Positions 14,001 to 22,578 of a stretch of DNA of 45,514 nucleotides are shown piece after piece. Source of the DNA: Nitrososphaera sp. Its GTDB lineage: Archaea; Thermoproteota; Nitrososphaeria; Nitrososphaerales; Nitrososphaeraceae. Below the pieces are notes generated by a model, which saw only the letters and a program-made list of their open reading frames with translations, searched no databases and was not told the DNA's origin. Each line of letters opens with the position of its first letter. Position 1 is the first letter of the stretch. A program made the position numbers and the translations under genes. The stretch covers positions 1 to 45,514 of the forward strand of contig QCWB01000003.1 in assembly GCA_013114715.1 (NCBI GenBank), given 5' to 3'.

Positions 14001-16645
14001 AAGCTCAGAGGTGTATCTAAAGGAATATTTTTTTCCATTGCTACAATGGACGCGGTACCAGGAATATCTACTAGTAGAGACTCAACAGGCTGCCTTATCT
14101 TAGTCTGTGCCCATCGAAGATAAGCTGTATCCAGTTCCTCCATCAGCTTAACATACTCAGCAGCTCTATTCTTCTTCAATATATCAAGATGCCTATGGAG
14201 TACATGATGAAAAACTCCATGTCCAAACTCATGCATTATCGTTTGAGCCGCTTGAATGACACTATCCCTATTGTGAAGTTTATTGGGCGGAACACTAATT
14301 TTTACTGTGCCTAATTCACCAAATAAACCCATCATATAGGAGCTAGAAGGTTCTCCAGAAATAAAGCGAACTACTGTCTTATGGTTTTTTCCCATAAGCC
14401 TATTCGAAAACTTACCTATAGTAGTTGCAAAGCGAACTAGATTATTAAAATTTCGCTGCGCTTTTAAGGCTCTAATAAGCTCCTGCTTATACTGCTTCAG
14501 CTCTGCTTCTTTGTTCTTCAACTTATTTTGCATAAGTAAAGTAGGTTTTCTCTTCCCTGAACCGAACTGCGCTTTAAGGGCATTAACCTCCTGCTGTACA
14601 GTTGCCACTGCAGCTTTATGATTGGCAATAATAGTACCGAAATTTGTTTCGTCTTGAATGGCTAGAATATTACCAGCTTTAAATTCTGCAGGCTTATATA
14701 TATCAGGAAAGGAAACGACCTCACTTCCATCTGGCTCAACAGAGGTCGTATGAGCAACACCAAGCGCAGTCAGTACCTTAGAACTAAAATCATACAGGTA
14801 TGACCTGAAAACACCAGTTGTAGGCGTTCTTCCTTGAAACGTAGCAAAGGTGGTTGTTAGTAGAGATATACCCCTTTTTGGAGTATCTACTAGATACTTA
14901 ATAGGATTCGTAGACGTTAATCCGGTCTCCCTACTATTCTCAAGAAAAAGCAGCCTTGCTTTTTCCTTAGCCTCATCCAAATCCTTCGCGGGAAAAATTT
15001 CTGGGGGATAATTAGAGGGCCTTGTTTGCGACTGAGTCTTCTTATTAACGACGACTTCTTCATAGGAGTAAAGGGGTTGATTAGTTACAGGATCTACTTG
15101 ACCAAGTTCAGTAAGTTCACCTCTTACTGAAACAGACTCTGGAACTCGAGAAGAAAGAATCTCTTTCTTACCTTCCTGACTCCAAGTAAGCATTTCCAGT
15201 CTAGATCCACCTAGGAGAGCAGGAAATTGAAGCCTATCTGCTTCTTGCTCAGCAAACTCGACTGCTTCCTTTACAGTAGGAAAAACTCTCTCTTGTGGGG
15301 AGCTACCAGGAGCAGTAGGTTTTACTATAGTATGCACACCATCCTTCTTAAGTTCAACCTGAATCTCCATCGGTGGAGCTGCTTGATTCGGATTAAATGC
15401 AAGTACTATACTAGCACCCTCTGGTCCTGTATCACCAGGATACCAAAAGTACCGACTCTGCATTTCATCTTCTAGATGACTAAGCGGATCATCGGGCTGA
15501 GCTAGTTTATTACTAAGCCTCTTCCTCTCCTCAATCTGTGTACCTACAGGCGTATAGGTTCCCATTACAGCTGTAACGTCGGCTCCCTTAGCTGCAGCCT
15601 CTACTGCCTTCTCATGCTTTTCAGCCTGTTTCTGCTGCCACTTAGTCCTTCCATACTCATCCCTTGTCGCCTTCTGATGCCCTCTTTTAATACTAGTCAG
15701 AAGAAGATCTACGATAGCACCGGCAGACGCACCACCCGTAGCCGCATCTATTAACCCTTCCGTAAGTGGACGGTTTGGGTCATAGCCAACAACGTCACTC
15801 GCTACCCAATTTCCACCAATTTCCTCCAAGACTTCCTGAAGTGTATTCTCTATGGCACTCTTTGATACATCTCCCAAGAACTTTCCGGCGGTTCTATGTT
15901 TAATTAGTTCATTGGTAAAAGTCTGTGCAACCTTACCAGCAATGCCTAACCTTTTTAGCAGTCTGAAGGAAACTAAGCCAGAGGTAATACCAAAGACAGC
16001 ATTCAGCTCAGCAACCAAATTAAGCTCATTATCAGTTACTGGCTTGTCTGAAGAAAGAGCATCAAGCACACCGGCTCCACCTGCTTGCATACCTCCGGTT
16101 AAAAGACCAAGAGCAGGATTTACAGCACTCGCAACAGTAGTCGCCCCAAAGCCAGAAACGAAAGAAGGTAAACCCCAAGTAAAGAAGCTGTCTACCTTAT
16201 TTGCACGGATCTTTTCTTTAACCTCATTAGCAAGATCCCTTCTCGCTTGCGAAGTAGTAGCCTGAAGATTCTTCCCGTATTCTACAAGGCCCAGCTGATC
16301 CCGCAAATCCCTATTAGGCAGAATAGGAAATTTAAAATAAGCTTGGTCATTTTCTCCTGCCAGATCTTTGCCAAACTTATTAACCAGGGAAAGCGCAGCA
16401 GCTTTAATTGTATCCACTACATATACATCAGCAGCCGTTTTTATAGACCTAAGACTTTTAAATTCTTCTTCTCCAGTAGTTCTATTTTGAAAGAACTGAG
16501 ACTCCTCATCAAGATTCAGCTCTTTCATAGGCGCTAATGCGGGTACTGCCGTGGGCGTAGAATTCCCCAAGTCAAGCTCTTTCATCTTCTGAACAGGGGG
16601 CTGGCTAGTAGCCGCGGCCGGCTGCCCAAGATCAAGCTCTTTCAT
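11039..16645 (-). CDS. Giant virion (ejection) protein with zinc-protease motif
   Basis: The product has 1868 residues. A MHEFGHGVFHHVLHRH segment near residue 800 carries the HExxH-type zinc-metalloprotease motif. Hydrophobic, glycine-rich segments occur around 150-200 and again in the last third, and long helical stretches fill the rest, as in the largest ejection proteins of podoviruses (compare T7 gp16). The N-terminus repeats the heptad MKELDLG/MKELNLD three times at residues 1, 21 and 40. The Shine-Dalgarno AGGAG is good. It is the last gene of the late leftward unit, after two smaller candidate ejection proteins, and probably enters the cell with the DNA. Confidence 0.75.
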   Translation of the reverse strand: MKELDLGQPAAATSQPPVQKMKELDLGNSTPTAVPALAPMKELNLDEESQFFQNRTTGEEEFKSLRSIKTAADVYVVDTIKAAALSLVNKFGKDLAGENDQAYFKFPILPNRDLRDQLGLVEYGKNLQATTSQARRDLANEVKEKIRANKVDSFFTWGLPSFVSGFGATTVASAVNPALGLLTGGMQAGGAGVLDALSSDKPVTDNELNLVAELNAVFGITSGLVSFRLLKRLGIAGKVAQTFTNELIKHRTAGKFLGDVSKSAIENTLQEVLEEIGGNWVASDVVGYDPNRPLTEGLIDAATGGASAGAIVDLLLTSIKRGHQKATRDEYGRTKWQQKQAEKHEKAVEAAAKGADVTAVMGTYTPVGTQIEERKRLSNKLAQPDDPLSHLEDEMQSRYFWYPGDTGPEGASIVLAFNPNQAAPPMEIQVELKKDGVHTIVKPTAPGSSPQERVFPTVKEAVEFAEQEADRLQFPALLGGSRLEMLTWSQEGKKEILSSRVPESVSVRGELTELGQVDPVTNQPLYSYEEVVVNKKTQSQTRPSNYPPEIFPAKDLDEAKEKARLLFLENSRETGLTSTNPIKYLVDTPKRGISLLTTTFATFQGRTPTTGVFRSYLYDFSSKVLTALGVAHTTSVEPDGSEVVSFPDIYKPAEFKAGNILAIQDETNFGTIIANHKAAVATVQQEVNALKAQFGSGKRKPTLLMQNKLKNKEAELKQYKQELIRALKAQRNFNNLVRFATTIGKFSNRLMGKNHKTVVRFISGEPSSSYMMGLFGELGTVKISVPPNKLHNRDSVIQAAQTIMHEFGHGVFHHVLHRHLDILKKNRAAEYVKLMEELDTAYLRWAQTKIRQPVESLLVDIPGTASIVAMEKNIPLDTPLSLAGDLRYYASPSEFMAEFFATGIVEGNIQFDETLFKFSQDVLADMKKIFSGIRALSSEPSFFGSINSFTKYMDFLTFEGRNKLWIAENAEKEVTKYKTLRNMILNTQDPDAFWDMESLDKFLEAKVRFNWWIKNTFGLLNLRDINPDITEIADYVSGMERWHARRVGLVRRGDEITRQIKDLPKAQRQKLSHWIFDEDFHGIFYDAVELKHRGITEETVKVYKQIRKVFTDSLLEAKNSTIALLKETYAEKPLELHTKLAELEKDFALMLAKPYFPHMRYGNWTTGVYDDKGKIIAFTARETRLGQKLAENKYRATFGATAKVFTSKFIDEFRDLQGMPAFYLRALKDKLPALTKDQTDVLNFLIEENSPVRGYKQRFLQRKGVEGYSEDLIRGFNSFVLSHASHTARTEYVPVIRQSITDLSTRAQILREAGKNANKISDIISYLKEHFEYMTEPQVEWHALRSFIFTWSLGFNIKSAAMNFASIPMITYPYLAARFGDKAAQDSLSWASNELWRIVHNPEKADPRMIKLLEWGTAQGFIDQSLMMEAAVAASEYSENQNPFLPAWKQGAYQISWAGAVPFQLVEKLNRNITAIAAAKLAFESSASRDEPTGQQSVAFSFAKQAVSATQNENARWNNPRFSRGRAGSLFPFMKFVANAVNRFAFGNDPAAFRFWLGLLTLAGLSGFPFVEDLEDILDALLTQYKQRMGMKDPHTELSADMHRLIGALGADPELVMHGITSESFGLGFVADNLGFPFPKIDVSNSIGFGNILPFTKTIKKLGQNKDMTGSEIVGSLLEESGASGSSIVSLIGALAADNPDTWARAEVGLPAAFRNASRTMRAAAREGVFSRAGDKIAAFETHDPVAKVELAAMALSFQSSRVTQGWEKEAWKLQGALYYSTWRNQLLNRRNFAYYTNDREAIARVEKDIRIFQKQVPFPELGLEASSLQESLRKYIEARERAKLGLPRDIKQYRLEQSYEGLQGEGR

Positions 16646-16648
16646 GTC

Positions 16649-17569
16649 TTACTCCTGAAGAAGTATAAGCAGTTGCTCTGCCGACACAGGAACACTCACA
16701 CCAGGATTATTTTCCTGCACAGCTATTCCACTACCATCCTGATTAACGTGAACAACCTTATAAACCTCGTTCTTATAGGTAAAAGGTTGTCCAACTGCCT
16801 TCTCTGTGTCCTTCTTTGTATAGGCCCTAACTGGCTGGGGTACTCGTTTCGTTGGTGCTGCTGACGGAGGTACCTCAGTCTGAGGTGCTGCCGGTGCTTT
16901 TGGTCTAGACCCAGTAAGCCCCATTGCCTTCCTTCTCTGCTCAATAACATCACTAAGACCAGGATAAATAAGCTCATCTTCTCCATACTGAACATTAAAG
17001 AGCTGTGCTGGAATAGCCGCATCTTGAGCTACTGCTTCAAGCCAAGCAGTGTCAATATCCATTCCAGGATTCTTCTTCATCAATGCTTCTGCCGTCTTTG
17101 TGAGCAACTGCACCTTAGCTGCTGGCAGTCTATTAGCAATCTGATTGCGTGCAGAGGCAACATCCTTCCTTCCTTGAATTTCTAGGCCAGCAATTTCCTT
17201 CTGCGTCTTCCTATTCAACCGCTCTTGAACATTCCTAGCAATCCTATCCCTCCTCGTCTGCGCCAGTTCAGCCTTCTGGTTCTCCAAGACCCCTGCACGA
17301 TAACCAGCATTAGCTTCTGCTTCAGCCCTCTGAATAGTCAGACCTTCTTCCGCCAGATGCTGCTTATCCGCCTCCGCACGATTCTTTCTATCCAACTCAC
17401 GCATGGCAAGAACATAGTCCTGCGAGCGCTGAATCGCTGAGCCAATATTTCCAAACGGCGTAACATCTGGCTTACTCTGCATAAGAGCCATAGCGAACTG
17501 CCGAAACTGCTCCCGCTTTTCAGGATCTTGCAACATTCCTTGCCAAGCATCTTGAATCTGGTTAAGCAT
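16649..17569 (-). CDS. Internal virion / ejection protein candidate
   Basis: The product has 306 residues. Residues 60-165 form a long coiled coil rich in Arg, Gln, Ala and Glu (ENQKAELAQTRRDRIARNVQE). A Pro/Ala-rich linker (225-250) leads to a small C-terminal domain. Between the giant protein and the ejection protein at 17571, this matches the three-protein sets of podovirus ejection machinery. The GGAGG site lies at the end of the preceding gene. I do not recognise the exact family. Confidence 0.6.
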   Translation of the reverse strand: MLNQIQDAWQGMLQDPEKREQFRQFAMALMQSKPDVTPFGNIGSAIQRSQDYVLAMRELDRKNRAEADKQHLAEEGLTIQRAEAEANAGYRAGVLENQKAELAQTRRDRIARNVQERLNRKTQKEIAGLEIQGRKDVASARNQIANRLPAAKVQLLTKTAEALMKKNPGMDIDTAWLEAVAQDAAIPAQLFNVQYGEDELIYPGLSDVIEQRRKAMGLTGSRPKAPAAPQTEVPPSAAPTKRVPQPVRAYTKKDTEKAVGQPFTYKNEVYKVVHVNQDGSGIAVQENNPGVSVPVSAEQLLILLQE

Positions 17570-17570
17570 C

Positions 17571-18569
17571 TCAGTAGCCTCCTAAAGTGGGAGCCGCAAC
17601 TGGATTAAACCCACTTCGCGGCAGGCCGAAAGTTTGAACTGGCTGCCCAAATGCTCCTGTCGGAAGCGTAGGCGTTAAGCTGACTGGCTGCGTCATGGGA
17701 TTTACTGACTGGGGATTCATCATCTGCATTAGATAAAGCGCAGCACCAAGACCCTGCATAGCTCCGGTTCCAGTCTGGCTAGGACCAGTCTGCACATTAG
17801 TTCCTCCGTACTGGCCTGCAGTTCCAGTCAGTGCTTTAAGCATCTCCAGGTTTAAAAGGGGTCTATTCTCATTAAAGTTCCACCTATTAATATCAGCATT
17901 CAGTCTGTTCTGCGCATCCTGTTCATTCGTTGCTCCAATCATCTGAAGAATCTGTGCAGGCTGCAAGCCAAGTGACATAAGCATTGGAGCCAACTGAATC
18001 GCATTCTGCTGCAGGTTAGCCGCCTGTCCCCAGGTACTAAGACCCAGCTGAGACAACTGCCCAGCCAGGTTATCTGATGCCCTAGCTGTAGCAAGTGCCT
18101 GTCCCTGAACATTCTTTGTATCTCCGTAGCCGCCAGAAAGGACACCGGAGGAACGAAGGCCAGGAAGAAGATCCTCTCGCAAATTCTGCGTTATTCGCCG
18201 CTGAATGTCTGAGGCCATTCCCGAGTAACCAGGAATCTTATTCAGATCCGTAAGAATGCTAGGATCAAGCCAAGCATTATTTGCTGTAATTGCTCTATCT
18301 GCCAGCGTGCCACCTTGCCCAGTTGCAAAGGCACGCGCTGCGTCAAGTCCAGCCAAGGTGTCTGCCGATCTTGGCGCTACCGTGTCTCCTTCGTAGTAGC
18401 GCGGTCCGCCAGTCTGATACAGTTCCTTAGCCCCCCTCATCAGCAAGTCTACATTAGCTTGCTGATTATCAGGAAGTTTAGTAACCGAGGTCTGCTTCGG
18501 TTTCTTAGCAAGTGCCGCTCCGAGAACCGGTCCGGCAATCGCAGCTCCAAGTCCACTCCAGATACCCAT
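17571..18569 (-). CDS. Podovirus-type DNA ejection / internal virion protein
   Basis: The product has 332 residues. It starts with a glycine-rich hydrophobic stretch (GLGAAIAGPVLGAALA, residues 6-21) and then a helical Ala/Gln/Asn-rich region, with the segment LLPGLRSSGVLSGGYGDTKNVQGQALATARASDNL that recurs in candidate ejection or tail-tip proteins of podoviruses. The C-terminus is Pro/Gly/Gln-rich. A perfect AAGGAG lies before the ATG, and operator copy 2 (18587-18617) lies directly upstream, so this gene starts the last late transcription unit. Confidence 0.6.
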   Translation of the reverse strand: MGIWSGLGAAIAGPVLGAALAKKPKQTSVTKLPDNQQANVDLLMRGAKELYQTGGPRYYEGDTVAPRSADTLAGLDAARAFATGQGGTLADRAITANNAWLDPSILTDLNKIPGYSGMASDIQRRITQNLREDLLPGLRSSGVLSGGYGDTKNVQGQALATARASDNLAGQLSQLGLSTWGQAANLQQNAIQLAPMLMSLGLQPAQILQMIGATNEQDAQNRLNADINRWNFNENRPLLNLEMLKALTGTAGQYGGTNVQTGPSQTGTGAMQGLGAALYLMQMMNPQSVNPMTQPVSLTPTLPTGAFGQPVQTFGLPRSGFNPVAAPTLGGY

Positions 18570-18586
18570 TTCATATCTCCTTCTGG

Positions 18587-18617
18587 ATTGTTACCATATG
18601 GTAACAATGTGACATTT
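18587..18617 (-). promoter_or_regulatory. Palindromic operator / start-associated element, copy 2
   Basis: On the minus strand the element reads AAATGT, a 3-base gap, ATT, the perfect palindrome GTTACCATATGGTAAC (18590-18605) and AAT, then CAGAAGGAG, the ribosome binding site of the gene at 18569. With the flanking ATT/AAT the palindrome is 22 bp and perfect. It matches copy 1 in arm, spacing and core. Confidence 0.85.
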
Positions 18618-19251
18618 ATACCGGATAAACAACGACTGTAGGAATAATCTCATCAACTGCAGCATCATTAAAGGTGCCATGTAGTCGATGCAGTCTCATT
18701 TCTACACGTACTATTCGTGTTCCTACTGGCATACTCCATTCATCTGTCTGATGATCCCACGCATAGTTACCACCAACAACAGTAGTTGCAACTCTTAAAC
18801 CAGTTGATTCGTAGCCAAGAAGAACTCCACTTCCATCATAGAAGTAGGCTCGCATCTCAGAAGAATCCCATTTAGTTGCTCCAGATGGTCGTATAGTTCC
18901 GGCCCACCAAGACAACTTAAAAGTAGCTAAGCCTGCATCTATATTTGCTAGCGGCACACTAGTTTGTGTAGCTAGTACAATATCTTGATACTGCACACCT
19001 AAAATAGAGTAGAAGCCTAAAAAGAAATAGCTTCCAACAGGTGGATAGCGGGAAAGATTTGTATCTCCTATACCGTAGGGTGCCCCAGTAGGATAGTGAT
19101 CTGCTCCACGAGTCCAGAAAACATTATTTTTAGACTCGCCACCATTATTTTTGAAATCAATTACTGCATACTCAATAGGCTCTGACGGCTCTATTGGACC
19201 TCCACCTGAAATAAAAGGCTTCAGAACTGGAATTAGGCGAGAAGTAAGCAT
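18616..19251 (-). CDS. Beta-rich virion/tail decoration protein
   Basis: The product has 211 residues and starts on a TAATG overlap. It is rich in aromatic residues and beta strands (FKLSWWAGTIRPSGATKWDSSEMRAYFYDGSGVLLGYESTGL), like the jelly-roll modules found on tail spikes and fibres. No catalytic motif is visible. It follows the nozzle-like gene and a small tail gene, so it may be a receptor-binding or decoration subunit. Confidence 0.5.
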   Translation of the reverse strand: MLTSRLIPVLKPFISGGGPIEPSEPIEYAVIDFKNNGGESKNNVFWTRGADHYPTGAPYGIGDTNLSRYPPVGSYFFLGFYSILGVQYQDIVLATQTSVPLANIDAGLATFKLSWWAGTIRPSGATKWDSSEMRAYFYDGSGVLLGYESTGLRVATTVVGGNYAWDHQTDEWSMPVGTRIVRVEMRLHRLHGTFNDAAVDEIIPTVVVYPV

Positions 19252-19811
19252 TACGCCAAATCTCCCATTAAGACCCAGTTATTCTCCATCCTCTGATGCA
19301 AGGCTATCGTTCCCCACCTCGCTCGAATCACATAGTTCAATGGGCTCCATAAGCTCACGCCATCTTCTGCAGAAATGGAGGTCGTACCAGTTCCAATCTG
19401 GCGAATCTGAATCTGCATCCCAACCTCGAACAAGTCCGCAGGAACAACCAGCTGATTCGCTCCCTCCAAATCCATCTCCACACACTTGTAGGCATCCTCT
19501 TCAAGAAGTACATAAGGCGTTTCTGTTACTACATGTACAGGTACTGCAAGAGAAATCTCCCCACTACCACCCTCAGCAAACGGCTGCCACTCCTCTCCAT
19601 CAAACCAAACAGGCGTAATATTCCCTGTTTCTAGTGGATTCCACTGCTCTCCATCTGCAATATAAACAATCCCCTGTCTTGGCTTTGCAGGCTCCTTATA
19701 TGCCACTTCCAGTTGATTAAAGGTAGCTCTATTCAGCACATCAGAAATGCGCTGAAACTCCTGCGCTATCTGCGCATCACCAACATAGACAGGAGTATAG
19801 AGAATCTTCAT
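19251..19811 (-). CDS. Tail structural protein (fibre-like)
   Basis: I place the start at the ATG at 19811, which overlaps the previous stop as ATGA; a GTG two codons earlier is the alternative. The product has 186 residues: a helical start (AQEFQRISDVLNRATFNQLEV), then repeated beta segments with GEQWNPLETG and GEEWQPF, and a C-terminal beta domain. The helical part resembles the oligomerising neck of fibre-attachment proteins. The order after the nozzle candidate suggests a tail role. Confidence 0.5.
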   Translation of the reverse strand: MKILYTPVYVGDAQIAQEFQRISDVLNRATFNQLEVAYKEPAKPRQGIVYIADGEQWNPLETGNITPVWFDGEEWQPFAEGGSGEISLAVPVHVVTETPYVLLEEDAYKCVEMDLEGANQLVVPADLFEVGMQIQIRQIGTGTTSISAEDGVSLWSPLNYVIRARWGTIALHQRMENNWVLMGDLA

Positions 19812-20911
19812 CCCCACGCATCTCCCTCACTAGAATCAATCTTCAAGCCAGGAGTAATGTAAGGCACATTTGGCAAATCCATTTCTCCAAGTCCACCGGA
19901 AGCCCAATTCCAGATAAGTGCCTTGGTTGCATACGTACTTCCTAGTTCGGGAAAGCAAATCCACACTTCCTTCTCTGGCTGATTCACAAGAAGAAATGTA
20001 TTCTTAAAGTTGTCATCATCGAGAGTGGAAAAAAGCCGCTTCTTCCACCTTCTCTCAAGAATCGACTGATCGCTATTCAAGGAGCCGTTATGCACAATCA
20101 CATCACTTCTAGTAACCACCAGATGTCCAAGCGGTATCTGCGCTACACAGCCCTTAGCCAGCAAGCCTACACCATCTCGCAGAAGTTTTGAGGAGGCAAA
20201 GAAGTTAGGAGCTCCTATATACTGAAAGGCGTAAGTCGATTCTTCGCGATAAACAATGAACAAGTTACCGAGATCAAGACCATCTACTACAACATCCGAG
20301 GTCTCTCCCAACTCTCTTGCTCCAGTATCATATGCAGGATCTTCTACATCCCAAGAAACAGGAACAGTCCCCGGCTCAGCCGGATGACTCCAAACTATTC
20401 TGTAGGGATAGTTAAAGCCGCTGATCGTCATATTTCCTGCAATCAGCATATTCTTATACGACCGAATAAACTCACATCTCCAATTTACCGGCCAATAAGG
20501 CAAATCAACCAACTTTGCTCCTGCAGCTATTGGAGCCCATATCTGAGGAATATCCGTAGAAAGATTAAAGATTGGAATGCCAGAAAGAAAAGTATCCTGC
20601 CACCTATCTTCTGTACCCCCAGAGTAATTTCCTGAAGCTCTAGTAATATCCGTATGCGTAACTCCATCTACGCAGAAGATCCTACTAGAATCTCCATAGA
20701 GAAGAAGAGGACTAGTTACCGGAGGAAACACACGAAGCCAGTTAGCAGCAGAAATCTGCGTCTGTCCGAGAATTGGACCATACCCGTAAACCTGCTCTAC
20801 CCCCCTTGAAGTAAAGCGCACATTCTGGCCCGAGGAAAAAGCATTACTCGGTAACTCAAGCGGTGCTAAATCCCTTACTATACCAATCGCACCTAAATCT
20901 TTAATCAGCAT
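19808..20911 (-). CDS. Tail nozzle-like protein (beta-propeller type)
   Basis: The product has 367 residues. The start MLIKDLGAIGIVRDLAPLELPSNAFSSGQNVRFTSRGVEQVYGY is typical of the podovirus tail tube/nozzle proteins (the T7 gp12 or P22 gp10-like class), which begin by binding the adaptor and then form a beta-propeller; repeated short strands with Trp and Gly (RWQDTFLSG, WRCEFIRSYKNMLIAGN, YREESTYAFQYIG) fit blades. It is much shorter than T7 gp12. A perfect AAGGAG lies before the ATG. Confidence 0.6.
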   Translation of the reverse strand: MLIKDLGAIGIVRDLAPLELPSNAFSSGQNVRFTSRGVEQVYGYGPILGQTQISAANWLRVFPPVTSPLLLYGDSSRIFCVDGVTHTDITRASGNYSGGTEDRWQDTFLSGIPIFNLSTDIPQIWAPIAAGAKLVDLPYWPVNWRCEFIRSYKNMLIAGNMTISGFNYPYRIVWSHPAEPGTVPVSWDVEDPAYDTGARELGETSDVVVDGLDLGNLFIVYREESTYAFQYIGAPNFFASSKLLRDGVGLLAKGCVAQIPLGHLVVTRSDVIVHNGSLNSDQSILERRWKKRLFSTLDDDNFKNTFLLVNQPEKEVWICFPELGSTYATKALIWNWASGGLGEMDLPNVPYITPGLKIDSSEGDAWG

Positions 20912-21384
20912 GCAAACTCCTTTCTTGCATCAAAGCCAGGACAGGTTTTCAACCACTCATGCTTCTCCACTTTTCCGTTCTTATCCTTATCCGGAAACAG
21001 ATCCCTATGTCCAAGAACTTCTGCCTTTGGATAAATCTTTCTAAGTAGGTTTACAACAGCATGGGCAGACTTTACCTGCTCCTCAGTAAAGCTATCAAAC
21101 TCTAAAGGGCAAGTAAGATCAGCTGTACTCCCATCCGGCATTAAGCCGCCTACAAGGCAAACCCCCACAGAACGATTATTAAAGCCACGAACATGTGCCC
21201 CTTCCTCAGAAAGAGGCCGACCAACTTCAACAAGCCCACTTCGCCTAATGACAAAGTGATAGCCAATATCGGACCAGCCCTTACTCATATGCCACTGTCG
21301 AATTTCTCGCACTCCAATATCCGCATTAGGTCTAGTAGCAGAACAGTGAATTACAATAAAATCCGTCCAGGCTAGCTTAGTCAC
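20905..21384 (-). CDS. N-acetylmuramoyl-L-alanine amidase (T7 lysozyme type)
   Basis: The product has 159 residues, the size of T7 lysozyme. Zinc ligands are H13 (VIHCSATR), H126 (LGHRDLFPD) and C148 (KTCPGFD), with the catalytic partners Y42 and K147 in the expected places. It cleaves the bond between muramic acid and L-alanine in peptidoglycan and serves as endolysin. There is no signal peptide, so it needs a holin to reach the wall. It overlaps the membrane protein gene upstream by 8 bases and the nozzle gene by 7 bases. The regulators of host RNA polymerase seen in T7 lysozyme cannot be judged here. Confidence 0.92.
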   Translation of the reverse strand: MTKLAWTDFIVIHCSATRPNADIGVREIRQWHMSKGWSDIGYHFVIRRSGLVEVGRPLSEEGAHVRGFNNRSVGVCLVGGLMPDGSTADLTCPLEFDSFTEEQVKSAHAVVNLLRKIYPKAEVLGHRDLFPDKDKNGKVEKHEWLKTCPGFDARKEFAC

Positions 21385-21850
21385 TGTTCAATCCTCCGCA
21401 AGGCATAATCGGATATCGTTCCTTCGTCAAACGCTGGTGATCGTCCTGCAGTGAATCAATCTCCGCTTCAAGTCTATCTACAGTTCTCTGCTTCTTTGCC
21501 TGGCATTTCTCATGCACCAAGTCCCTAATTCTTGCTTCAATCTGAAGCTTAAGCGAAGAGTCTACTTTCGCCTCAATTCGCACAACTCGCTGCTCTAACT
21601 CTTGAACCTGCTTTGCAACTTCCTGCTTTACTCTAATAACCTTCTGCTCAAGATCTTCAGCAGATGCATACGGACTCACATTAGGAATCAGTCCGCAGGC
21701 TCTCGCCGCATGGTAAAAGGTAACTAGAGTTGCCAAACCTACTACCATTCTCCAATTGCGCAACTTAGCATTCCGTTCCCTACAGGATTCCGACCCATCA
21801 AGGGGACTTACTACCCCTAGAAGCTGATCTAACTTATCCAAGGGAGCCAT
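21377..21850 (-). CDS. Membrane-anchored coiled-coil lysis protein (spanin/holin candidate)
   Basis: The product has 157 residues with one membrane segment at about 34-55 (WRMVVGLATLVTFYHAARACGLI) and then a long coiled coil (63-140). This is the build of an inner-membrane spanin (Rz type), although the 33 residues before the membrane helix are longer than usual. It stands directly before the amidase and overlaps it. No lipoprotein partner (Rz1) with a lipobox was found in the other frames by eye. It could also be a single-span holin. Confidence 0.55.
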   Translation of the reverse strand: MAPLDKLDQLLGVVSPLDGSESCRERNAKLRNWRMVVGLATLVTFYHAARACGLIPNVSPYASAEDLEQKVIRVKQEVAKQVQELEQRVVRIEAKVDSSLKLQIEARIRDLVHEKCQAKKQRTVDRLEAEIDSLQDDHQRLTKERYPIMPCGGLNSD

Positions 21851-21864
21851 TCTTCTTCTCCTTT

Positions 21865-22575
21865 TTATACTCCAGTATACATAACAAAGTGCAAAGCTAG
21901 AGCCGGCTGCAATGCAGAAACAGTATGTGTATGTCCGGACAGTGCATTACCAGTAAAGGTGTGCGTATGCGTATCTCCCGAGCCAACCGGCGAACTGAGC
22001 CCAAGAGTTGGCGTAATTGCAGACCCCATCAGTTTGTACTGCAAATCACCAAGAGAAGTATCATTAAACTTCGCTACAGAAGTCGAAGCATTAACCTCAT
22101 TCGTACTTTCAACATCTGCAACAGTAAAATGATCGTGCACAGGCAACTGTGCTTTCGTTAGCGCCGTTCCCCCAACCGTACCTGCCGGAGTTCCGCCACT
22201 AGTAGACGAAGTAGTAGGGTTGGCAGAGCCCACAGACTGACCAAGAGTATAAGTAGAGCCAGCACCAATAGGAACAAGATTTCTAAGATCCGGAGTGCCA
22301 TTAGTCCCATCGCAAACATGCCAGCCTGCAGGTAGGTCACCAGGATCTCCATAGTACATTCTTACTTCGTTAAGAAAGAGAGCACTTGTAAAACCTGCCG
22401 CGGCATTATTCAGCTCCTCGTGCGTAGCAGTTACGGCCCCAGTTACGTTAGGAAACGTATTCTTCACCGCACTCTTAATCAAGCGCAGATGGTCGTCTCC
22501 CTGTCTCCTCTTATCAGTCGATGGAGGATTACTTACAACCAGGTCACTAATATAAGTTGCAACTTCAAGTGCCAT
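21865..22575 (-). CDS. Tail fibre protein with collar domain
   Basis: The product has 236 residues. Residues 70-105 hold the phage tail collar motif (GDLPAGWHVCDGTNGTPDLRNLVPIG). The N-terminal 60 residues are the helical attachment part, and the C-terminus is His/Gly-rich with repeats GDTHTHTFTG and SGHTHTVS that usually bind metal along a fibre tip. It probably contacts the host surface. It lies between the adaptor and the lysis pair. Confidence 0.8.
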   Translation of the reverse strand: MALEVATYISDLVVSNPPSTDKRRQGDDHLRLIKSAVKNTFPNVTGAVTATHEELNNAAAGFTSALFLNEVRMYYGDPGDLPAGWHVCDGTNGTPDLRNLVPIGAGSTYTLGQSVGSANPTTSSTSGGTPAGTVGGTALTKAQLPVHDHFTVADVESTNEVNASTSVAKFNDTSLGDLQYKLMGSAITPTLGLSSPVGSGDTHTHTFTGNALSGHTHTVSALQPALALHFVMYTGV

Positions 22576-22578
22576 AGT

